From DATCVA01 sp036567205 (lineage in GTDB: Bacteria; Pseudomonadota; Gammaproteobacteria; Burkholderiales; Burkholderiaceae_B): a DNA stretch of 5,231 bases. The notes below the pieces were generated by a model. It ran no database searches and was not told the origin of the DNA. It saw nothing but the letters and a program-made list of their open reading frames with translations. A program made the position numbers and the translations under genes. The stretch covers positions 1 to 5,231 of the forward strand of contig DATCVA010000350.1 in NCBI GenBank assembly GCA_036567205.1, read 5' to 3'. Below, piece by piece: positions 1 to 5,034 of the stretch. The stretch's first letter is position 1; each line of letters opens with the position of its first letter.

Positions 1-2
1 GT

Positions 3-887
3 GAAACCACGGCAGCCACGATCACGATAGGCGGCAAAGCACAAGAAGTCAAAATTGACAGCAGCGGCAAGCTGAGCGATGCTGCCACTGGTAACGCCTT
101 GTATCTCAATGCGGACGACCTTAGCCAAACCAACGGCGGCGGTGCAAGTCAAGCTACTATCACTGGAGTTGCGGGCTATTTGGCTGATGCAGTTACAAAC
201 AGCACAGCCGGCGATTCGATCAAGGCAGGCAGCACCACTTATACCGTTGGCGCAACAGCCGACACTTTTAACGTTACGGGCGACACTGTTACTAAAGCAG
301 CGCTGCAAAAGACCATCACCGATACAAAGGCGGCTGGCGCAAACGCAACGATATACACGATCGACCTTGACGGGGACACTGCAACCACAAAAGACAAGTT
401 CGTGGTTAGTAACGCAACAGCGAGCACGAAAATCCAAAAAGATGGAGCTGACGCGTTTGTATCTGGTTTCGATAACAAAACATTCACCGACAGCGCCGAC
501 GCAACCCTGTATGTCAACGCCAACGGTAAAATTACCGATGGGGCCGCTAATGAAGTCTTTACGACTGATGATGGCACCTTAACGTTCGAATCTGTCAGCG
601 ATGCAACCGCAACGACGGACCCGTTGAAGACCATCGACGCTGCGCTTGCTCAAGTCGACGAATTGCGCGGCGAACTTGGTGCGGTCCAAAACCGTTTCGA
701 ATCCACCATTGCCAATCTGAACAACACCGTGACCAATCTGTCGTCGGCTCGTTCGCGCATCGAAGACGCCGACTACGCAGTCGAAGTGTCGAACATGACC
801 CGCGCACAGATCCTGCAACAAGCCGGCACTTCGGTTCTGGCTCAAGCCAACCAGGTTCCACAAACTGTGTTGTCGCTGCTGCGTTAA
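3..887 (+). CDS. fliC: Flagellin, C-terminal part (5' end outside window)
   Basis: This gene encodes the structural subunit of the flagellar filament, exported by the flagellar type III apparatus and polymerised outside the cell. The frame is open from the left edge (first full codon at base 3), so the N-terminal D0/D1 domains lie outside the window; 294 residues are visible. Fragment residues 1-204 are the variable D2/D3 surface region: rich in Thr, Ala, Asp and Gly, with beta-strand-like stretches such as TLYVNANGKI. Residues 205-294 are the conserved C-terminal D1/D0 helices, starting TDPLKTIDAALAQVD, continuing through RFESTIANLNN and SSARSRIEDADYA, and ending QVPQTVLSLLR, which is diagnostic for flagellin. 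No cysteine is seen, as is usual for flagellins. The first in-frame candidate start inside the window (TTG at 99) is internal and not a real start. The family and the 3' end are certain; the paralogue (fliC or another flagellin copy) cannot be decided. Confidence 0.96.
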   Translation, partial: ETTAATITIGGKAQEVKIDSSGKLSDAATGNALYLNADDLSQTNGGGASQATITGVAGYLADAVTNSTAGDSIKAGSTTYTVGATADTFNVTGDTVTKAALQKTITDTKAAGANATIYTIDLDGDTATTKDKFVVSNATASTKIQKDGADAFVSGFDNKTFTDSADATLYVNANGKITDGAANEVFTTDDGTLTFESVSDATATTDPLKTIDAALAQVDELRGELGAVQNRFESTIANLNNTVTNLSSARSRIEDADYAVEVSNMTRAQILQQAGTSVLAQANQVPQTVLSLLR

Positions 888-897
888 TCGCTGATGT

Positions 898-954
898 GAT
901 GAAAATGCCCCGACCAAGTCAATATATGGTTTGGCTGGGGCGCCGATTTTCATC
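898..954 (+). terminator. Flagellin terminator, long two-part hairpin
   Basis: The hairpin begins 10 bases after the flagellin stop. The outer arms GATGAAAAT (898-906) and ATTTTCATC (946-954) pair perfectly. The inner arms GCCCCGACCAA (907-917) and TTGGCTGGGGC (931-941) pair with one G-T wobble and one A-C mismatch around a 13-base loop. A four-base bulge (942-945) separates the two stems on the right side. The right outer arm supplies the T-rich stretch, so an RNA polymerase meeting only the inner GC-rich hairpin sees GATTTTCAT just after it. It fits an intrinsic terminator for flagellin mRNA, and the near-symmetric A-tract/T-tract flanks could let it work from both directions. Confidence 0.75.
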
Positions 955-982
955 ATTCACGCCAACAGCGCGGTATTTGAAT

Positions 983-1016
983 AACAGCTCCCTGGCCTTC
1001 GGGCCTCGGGGCTGTT
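983..1016 (+). terminator. Second hairpin terminator with UUCG loop
   Basis: Arms AACAGCTCC (983-991) and GGGGCTGTT (1008-1016) pair over nine positions with one T-G wobble. A 2x2 internal mismatch follows, then GGCC/GGCC closes the very stable C(TTCG)G tetraloop (loop 998-1001). The sequence after it, TTCTTATTTG, is T-rich. This is the classic shape of an intrinsic terminator and it backs up the one at 898-954, insulating the downstream genes from strong flagellin transcription. It ends 51 bases before the preferred start of the next gene. Confidence 0.8.
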
Positions 1017-1067
1017 CTTATTTGCATGCAGACGGCATCATCAATTCATAAATTCCGGTTCCATAAA

Positions 1068-1955
1068 ATGACGAACAGCACTGAAGACAGCGAACGCGAA
1101 AGAAAGCGGAAATTGCTCAGCCAGATCAAGGAAGAGATCAAGAAAGTCAAGAATTACACACCCAAGGTCGGCATCCTGGGTGATACCGGCGTTGGCAAAT
1201 CAAGCTTGTGCAACGCGCTGTTTGGAAAGGAAATTGCCGCTATCAGCGATGTCGAGGCATGCACCAGGAAGCCGCAGGAAATACTGATAGCAAGTAGCGA
1301 TGGCGCTGGCATCGTTCTGGTGGATGTGCCAGGGATAGGAGAAGACCCGGGCAGGCACAAGGAATACACGAACTTGTATAAAAGCCTGGTTCCCGGCCTG
1401 GATTTGATTATCTGGGCTATCAAGGCGGATGACCGGAAATACTCCTCTTCGATCGAGGTCTATAACGAAGTGATCAAGCCTTGGGGCGACAGGTATCCCG
1501 TGTTGTTTGTAATCACGCAGGCCGACAAGATCGAGCCGGTGCGCGAATGGGACAGCAGCAACAATAAGCCGGGAGAAAGGCAAAGCCAGAATCTGATAAG
1601 CAAAATCAATGACATAGCGACCCGGTTCGGGGTTTCGACCAAGAATATCGTCGCGGTTTCGGCGACTGAATCATATAACTTAAAAGAACTGGTAAACCAT
1701 ATCGTCGGCATTCTTCCCAACGAGAAGAAGTCCTCGTTCACACGGGAGACCAAAGAAGAAAACGTATCTGAGGAAGCGGCTGTTCAAGCGGAAAAAGGAA
1801 CTTGGGAGTACTTGAAAGAAAAATTCGGACCGGCGTTGGCATCCGTAAAGGATTTGCTGATTAATGACCTTTCGGAATTGATGATAGCGCATGGGCCAAA
1901 GTTATACGAAGTGTTGAAAATGGCCGCCATAGCGTGGCTGAAAAAAGTGAAGTAG
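1068..1955 (+). CDS. YfjP/YeeP/YkfA-like P-loop GTPase
   Basis: This is a TRAFAC-class GTPase (MMR_HSR1 fold), predicted to bind and hydrolyse GTP; its cellular target is unknown. It has 295 residues from the ATG at 1068. Visible motifs: G1 GDTGVGKSS at residues 38-46, G2 Thr66 in CTRKP, G3 DVPGIGE at 86-92, G4 TQADK at 150-154, and G5 SAT at 198-200. The G1 surroundings (KVGILGDTGVGKSSLCNALF) closely resemble the GTPases of Escherichia coli cryptic-prophage islands (YfjP, YeeP, YkfA). Ahead of G1 is a charged Lys/Glu-rich helix; behind G5 is a Glu-rich linker, then an amphipathic tail ending AAIAWLKKVK that could contact a membrane or partner. No transmembrane segment is seen. An in-frame ATG at 1026 would add 14 residues, but it lies nine bases after a terminator hairpin and lacks a ribosome binding site, so 1068 is preferred; it too lacks a clear Shine-Dalgarno. 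The gene is followed 56 bases later by the yaaW-like gene with no terminator between, suggesting one operon. The GTPase call is firm, the function open. Confidence 0.9.
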   Translation: MTNSTEDSERERKRKLLSQIKEEIKKVKNYTPKVGILGDTGVGKSSLCNALFGKEIAAISDVEACTRKPQEILIASSDGAGIVLVDVPGIGEDPGRHKEYTNLYKSLVPGLDLIIWAIKADDRKYSSSIEVYNEVIKPWGDRYPVLFVITQADKIEPVREWDSSNNKPGERQSQNLISKINDIATRFGVSTKNIVAVSATESYNLKELVNHIVGILPNEKKSSFTRETKEENVSEEAAVQAEKGTWEYLKEKFGPALASVKDLLINDLSELMIAHGPKLYEVLKMAAIAWLKKVK

Positions 1956-2011
1956 CGGTTAATTGAATCCCGAATTTTATTCTGAGCATAGTTTTAAAGG
2001 ATGACACCGGC

Positions 2012-2755
2012 ATGGCCCTGAATTTCAGACCTGATACAGATCTTGAACTACTACAATCCGTCGGAGAAGCCGACCTTCGCACGCTTGCGCGCTATATGAC
2101 GCATGATTCTGACAATAAAGAACGGCGGACCAGCGAATTGCTTGCGCAGAAAGACTTCATGGCGCTTGATGGCGATCCCCTTCAATATTCCAAGTCGTGG
2201 AAACTGATAGCGGCAGAGCTTCAATATTTCGGGGGAGATACGGCAATAAACATGGTGCGCCGAACCGGCGTGCTTTACAGCGAACTGCTGACGGACGTTG
2301 CGAAGCATATCGGCGTCAAGAGCATCAAAAACAAAACCGTAAAGGAAATTGAATTGGAACTAATCGGCCACGTGCTGGGTGATGCATGGAGCAAGATGGA
2401 TGAAGCCCAGCGTCTCGAGTTGCTGACGAGTATCGGCATCAATGTTGCGCCGGCCCTTGGCCTGGCGGCCATCCAGGCGGCTATCAAGACGGGCGGATTT
2501 GCCGCATACAAATTGGCGGCAATCGTTGCAAACGCCGTTGCCAGGACGCTGCTCGGCAAAGGGCTGACATTTGCGGCGACCGGCGTCATGATGCGGGGAA
2601 TAAGCCTTTTCGCGGGGCCCGTCGGCTGGGCGGTCACCGCTTTGTTCGCTTTACCCGCCGTAACCGGCCCGGCATATCGGGTCACCGTGCCAGCGGTATT
2701 GCACATAGCATATTTGCGTCTTTCCGCTGACGTGACGGCAGAGGCTGCACTGTAA
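2012..2755 (+). CDS. YaaW-like protein (UPF0174; DUF3944-type N-terminus)
   Basis: A homologue of Escherichia coli YaaW, family UPF0174 (also labelled ubiquinol-cytochrome c chaperone-like); its biochemical role is unknown. The length, 247 residues, is about normal for the family. Residues 9-36 form the DUF3944-type segment (TDLELLQSVGEADLRTLARY). Residues 63-97 hold the family core W..IA.ELQ.FGGDT..N..R..GVLY.ELL.DV. Residues 219-236 hold the C-terminal signature GPAYRVTVPAVLHIAYLR. Between 145 and 215 the chain is rich in Ala and Gly and hydrophobic (for example AGPVGWAVTALFALPAV), suggesting membrane association or a buried helical bundle; there is no signal peptide. The likely ribosome binding site is AAAGG at 1996-2000, with rather long spacing. 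A six-codon reading frame starting at 2001 ends at 2021, overlapping this start. The gene sits 56 bases after the GTPase gene, and the next start follows its stop after one base, so the three genes are probably co-transcribed. Family membership is confident by remembered similarity; linkage of its function to the GTPase is inferred. Confidence 0.88.
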   Translation: MALNFRPDTDLELLQSVGEADLRTLARYMTHDSDNKERRTSELLAQKDFMALDGDPLQYSKSWKLIAAELQYFGGDTAINMVRRTGVLYSELLTDVAKHIGVKSIKNKTVKEIELELIGHVLGDAWSKMDEAQRLELLTSIGINVAPALGLAAIQAAIKTGGFAAYKLAAIVANAVARTLLGKGLTFAATGVMMRGISLFAGPVGWAVTALFALPAVTGPAYRVTVPAVLHIAYLRLSADVTAEAAL

Positions 2756-2756
2756 T

Positions 2757-3100
2757 ATGTTTTTAAATAAGAGGCTTGCCTCGACGGTGGCGTTGCACAA
2801 AAGAATTGTTTTGGACTTTCAAAATTTTGTCAGTGACGAAAGACTAGACTTGGTAATTGCCGGTATGAAGCGGACCAACGACATTTTCGACATCATCAAC
2901 CTGAGCGAAAATCAACACTCGGAAATGTTGAAATGGCTATTTGATCCGCGCGAAGGCCATGGCCAGGGCGACGCCATGTTGAAGTTTAAGGATTTTTGAT
3001 TGCGGCGTACTGGCACTCCGCAATACAAAATCCGCAACAAAGCAATTTTTCGAAATCTGGACTCCTAGTACAATCCTACGTTCCGGTTTTCATGCTTTAA
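2757..3100 (+). pseudogene. Truncated, frameshifted PD-(D/E)XK nuclease-family gene
   Basis: The uninterrupted frame is 80 codons (2757-2999). Its segment from residue 41, NDIFDIINLSENQHSEMLKW, followed by LFDP and then GHGQGDAML, matches the N-terminal signature of a PD-(D/E)XK nuclease superfamily group (PDDEXK_4-like: a helix with a conserved Glu, then HS..L.WL.DP and GHG.GD). Frame 0 stops at TGA 2997-2999, directly after five T (2993-2997). Moving back one base there gives a sensible continuation, FLIAAYWHSAIQNPQQ, and the frame stays open to a TAA at 3098-3100. Even with the shift repaired, the product is only about 115 residues and lacks the later D and ExK strand residues that make the active site, so it is almost certainly nuclease-dead. 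Its ATG follows the yaaW-like stop by one base (TAATATG), the mark of translational coupling in an intact ancestral operon. A sequencing error in the T run is possible, but that would not explain the missing C-terminus. Confidence 0.65.
2999..3024 (+). repeat. Inverted repeat at the nuclease frame break
   Basis: Perfect seven-base arms ATTGCGG (2999-3005) and CCGCAAT (3018-3024) enclose a 12-base loop. The hairpin begins just after the five-T run where the nuclease reading frame breaks. No T tract follows, so it is not a standard terminator. It could be a chance repeat or a structure affecting slippage at the T run. Confidence 0.35.
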
Positions 3101-3345
3101 CAAATTGATATGCTGGCAAATGATTTGTAGCGCTTATAGTAAGGCTTGCTGCGGCATGCTCAAATCAATGCGGCATCAAAGCCAGTTTTATCCATCAAAT
3201 ACATAACCGTGGATAGCTCACGCTGGACTGTAGGTATCGCCCAAGTGCGTTGCCGATTCATGAATAAGTTATGTTCTGAGGCTCCCCCTTATTAAACTAT
3301 ACAACCTATGAATATATTTAAAGTTTATGAGATTGGAATGGACTG
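3101..3345. other. AT-rich intergenic region without a convincing gene
   Basis: I see no supported gene between the nuclease remnant and the membrane-anchored protein. The bases just ahead of 3346 are very AT-rich (18 G/C in the 60 bases 3301-3360 by hand count). TATATT at 3313-3318 and TATACA at 3298-3303 are possible -10 elements for the next gene, but neither has a good -35 element. An eight-base direct repeat TGCGGCAT occurs at 3150-3157 and 3169-3176. On the - strand a 33-codon frame (3261 down to 3160) reads like protein but has no ribosome binding site. No terminator for the upstream operon was found. The region may be a decayed remainder of the nuclease gene or an old recombination junction. 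Confidence 0.5.
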
Positions 3346-4593
3346 ATGCAAACAAATTGGACGGAACTGGCAGCTATTCTTGGGCTTGTATTGATCGCGA
3401 TTGCGGCAGTGCTTCTGGTGCGTAGACATAAATCAAGGCCGACAGAAGCATCGCAACTGGTTTCGAAGGCGGTGGTAAAGGAAATACCCATATCGGCTAC
3501 GCCGACAAAAATCATCATTGGCGAAGATCCTGCAGTACCGGTTATTACTATTCAAGCATGCCAATCGCTTCTTGAATATGAGAAAGCAATCCCTTTAGAC
3601 ATACATAATGGCCCAATCAGCCGATTAAGCGCCCTATTGCAGGCAGCCCCGTCGGTTTTGATAGCCAACGAAGCGGCCGGAAAGCAATTGATGGAAGTTG
3701 TGGTAAGCGGTGACTTGGTACGGGCAGCGGATGGAAATGGTTTTCGCGCATTTGTCATGGGGGCCAAGGGAATCAAGGAACACGCGCGACTCTTTGACGT
3801 TGCCAATCTTCAAAACATGATAAACGCCGCCGCGATCTGGCAGGTTGCTTCCGTCGTGGTAGCGCAAAAGCATCTTGCCGATATCAGTAAAAAGCTTGAC
3901 GACATAAAAGAGAGCGTCAAGGGAATATCACAATTTCTCGATAACCAGAGAAAATCACGCATCGAGGCAACCTTAGAATACTTATATGTGGTCTATGGAG
4001 CCGTTCATGGCGGGGAACTTTCCAGCAGTACCCGCGGCCAACTAGAAAATTGCGAATGCACCTTGCTTGAAATCCAGATTCATTCGGAGAAAGAGTATCG
4101 TCAAAAGCTTAATAATCTAGTCCTGCATAAAGAAACCTTTGGGACGGGCAACTTGGCGACGGATATTTCCAATAAGATTGCAGAACTCGATGCTTTGGCG
4201 CAGGATCTATCGCTTTGCATCAAAACTCGTATCGTTGCATGGCATCTCCTGTCCCTTCATCCAGGCGAGCCAGGATTGAAATTGTCTCGCCGTTCGAATA
4301 TTCAGCGCGCAATCGATTCCTTTCACTCTTTAGAGCCCTATTTCTCTGAAAAGATTGAAGGTGAAATTTCGAAAATTAATGCAATTTTCAATTCATCATC
4401 GACACTGGCGAAGCGTCGCGAAAAACTCAGTATGAAAGCTCAGGCATCCACACAAAAACTTGCGAGGCAGAGCCGCTTAAACAAAGACGGAATCGGACAT
4501 AGCGACCAACTTATGCTGAAGCACGACCGGCCTAATCGACTATTATTTGAGTTTGATGGTCGGGTTTTAGTCGGCGCGCGTGAAGTGGTTTGA
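3346..4593 (+). CDS. Membrane-anchored helical protein of unknown function
   Basis: I do not recognise this 415-residue protein as a named family. Residues 8-25 form a single hydrophobic segment (AAILGLVLIAIAAVLLV) followed by RRHK, indicating one membrane helix with the bulk of the protein in the cytoplasm by the positive-inside rule. Residues 30-70 look like a flexible linker. Residues 104-172 form a compact Ala/Val-rich domain containing GDLVRAADGNGFRAFVMGAK and AAAIWQVASVVVAQKHLADI (161-180). Residues 174-205 have a coiled-coil-like pattern (LADISKKLDDIKESVKGI). The rest is mainly charged helix, with a conserved-looking stretch KTRIVAWHLLSLHPGEPG at 293-310. No nucleotide-binding or nuclease motif is visible. 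The start is supported by GGA at 3335-3337, eight bases ahead of the ATG, and by the membrane helix beginning directly after it. The gene is separated by about 245 bases from the upstream operon, so it probably has its own promoter. Lower GC than the right flank suggests acquisition. That it is a real gene is near certain; its role is unknown. Confidence 0.85.
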   Translation: MQTNWTELAAILGLVLIAIAAVLLVRRHKSRPTEASQLVSKAVVKEIPISATPTKIIIGEDPAVPVITIQACQSLLEYEKAIPLDIHNGPISRLSALLQAAPSVLIANEAAGKQLMEVVVSGDLVRAADGNGFRAFVMGAKGIKEHARLFDVANLQNMINAAAIWQVASVVVAQKHLADISKKLDDIKESVKGISQFLDNQRKSRIEATLEYLYVVYGAVHGGELSSSTRGQLENCECTLLEIQIHSEKEYRQKLNNLVLHKETFGTGNLATDISNKIAELDALAQDLSLCIKTRIVAWHLLSLHPGEPGLKLSRRSNIQRAIDSFHSLEPYFSEKIEGEISKINAIFNSSSTLAKRREKLSMKAQASTQKLARQSRLNKDGIGHSDQLMLKHDRPNRLLFEFDGRVLVGAREVV

Positions 4594-4594
4594 C

Positions 4595-4615
4595 CCATGA
4601 ACGGCCGTTACATGG
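4595..4615 (+). repeat. Palindromic hairpin just after the stop of the unknown gene
   Basis: The perfect ten-base palindrome AACGGCCGTT (4600-4609) is flanked by CCATG (4595-4599) and CATGG (4611-4615), giving an eight-pair stem with one bulged A (4610) and a GGCC loop. It begins one base after the stop codon at 4591-4593. The position suits a transcript 3' end, but no T run follows, so it may be a processing or stabilising hairpin, or a protein binding site, rather than an intrinsic terminator. Confidence 0.4.
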
Positions 4616-4660
4616 TTGGAACCTATGCCAGCACCGCCTCAACAGCGCCTGGAAACACGC

Positions 4661-4689
4661 GCCAGCCGTCAGGGTAGACAGAGGCTGGC
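4661..4689 (+). repeat. Inverted repeat, possible terminator or small-RNA hairpin
   Basis: Arms GCCAGCC (4661-4667) and GGCTGGC (4683-4689) pair perfectly. Inside, GTC (4668-4670) and GAC (4677-4679) pair around a six-base loop, with AGA bulged on the right. It is GC-rich and stable, but TAAGCCG rather than a T run follows. It lies about 70 bases after the stop of the unknown gene and may close its transcript by a route other than simple intrinsic termination. Confidence 0.4.
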
Positions 4690-4813
4690 TAAGCCGAATT
4701 GAGTTGCCCGGCGCGACAAATTTGGATACATTTGACATGCAGGTTCATGCCTCCTCCTCTCTCGCGGATTGTCGGCCACACGATTTGATAGAGTAAAAAC
4801 TGGTAAGGCGCCG

Positions 4814-4834
4814 ATCCACACAGCCATTGTGGAT
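4814..4834 (+). repeat. Short perfect inverted repeat
   Basis: Arms ATCCACA (4814-4820) and TGTGGAT (4828-4834) pair perfectly around a seven-base loop. No T tract follows. A second tiny stem, GCCA/TGGC, lies at 4839-4849. The role is unknown; it could be part of a structured leader or of a repeat element. Confidence 0.35.
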
Positions 4835-5001
4835 TAGAGCCATCGTGGCGTGGAGGTGCCTAGCCATTCGAGTTTTGCGGTCCGGTCAATGCCGAGGAGC
4901 ATAACGCCGAGCATCGTCATAGCGGTATCAGGCCAGTATTTTTCCCCGTGAACAAAACCATGCGCCGCCAGACAAATCGCCCGTGATCCGGCATAAAGTA
5001 A

Positions 5002-5030
5002 GTGTCCCTGATACGTTTTCATTGGGACAC
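5002..5030 (+). promoter_or_regulatory. Inverted repeat covering the Rpn ribosome binding site
   Basis: Arms GTGTCCC (5002-5008) and GGGACAC (5024-5030) pair perfectly. Inside them TGA (5009-5011) pairs with TCA (5019-5021), leaving two bulged T. The right arm contains GGGA (5024-5027), the best Shine-Dalgarno candidate for the ATG at 5035, seven bases ahead of it. If folded in the mRNA, the ribosome binding site would be hidden, which would lower translation of the nuclease. As DNA the same dyad could be an operator. The structure is seen in the sequence; the regulatory role is inferred. Confidence 0.45.
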
Positions 5031-5034
5031 GCGC

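Larger units (their letters stand above)
4594..5034. other. Gene-poor region with several hairpins
   Basis: About 440 bases separate the unknown gene from the Rpn-family gene. Short open frames exist on both strands, but none carries a recognisable domain or a convincing start. The stretch holds inverted repeats at 4595-4615, 4661-4689, 4814-4834 and 5002-5030. A strong Shine-Dalgarno-like AGGAGG on the - strand precedes an ATG at 4748, but that frame has only 19 codons. Possible contents are an untranslated leader of the Rpn gene, a small RNA, or mobile-element debris; none is proven. Confidence 0.45.

Noticed and set aside
239..956. Long minus-strand frames under the flagellin gene
   Set aside because: They lie antisense to a clear flagellin frame and show no domain; they arise from its Thr/Ala/Asp-rich codon pattern.
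1026..1067. ATG at 1026 as the GTPase start
   Set aside because: It begins nine bases after a terminator hairpin and has no ribosome binding site; the 14 extra residues do not look like family sequence. It remains possible.
2275..2706. 143-codon minus-strand frame under the yaaW-like gene
   Set aside because: It is antisense to a recognised family member and is rich in Ala/Pro/Thr from GC-rich codons; no domain is visible.
3259..3310. AT-rich stretch with GAATAAGTTATGTTC as a mobile-element end
   Set aside because: It recalls terminal sequences of some recombinase elements, but there is no partner repeat, target duplication or transposase.
963..4648. CAACAGCGC at 963-971 and 4640-4648 as island-flanking direct repeats
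   Set aside because: Nine bases is too short to stand out over this distance, the flanks do not match and no integrase is seen.
4689..4748. 19-codon minus-strand frame behind a strong AGGAGG
   Set aside because: The ribosome binding site is good, but the product is too short and unrecognised to call as a gene.
4590..4796. 68-codon plus-strand frame after the unknown gene
   Set aside because: It has a TTG start overlapping the previous stop, no ribosome binding site, odd composition (many Trp, His, Arg) and no domain.
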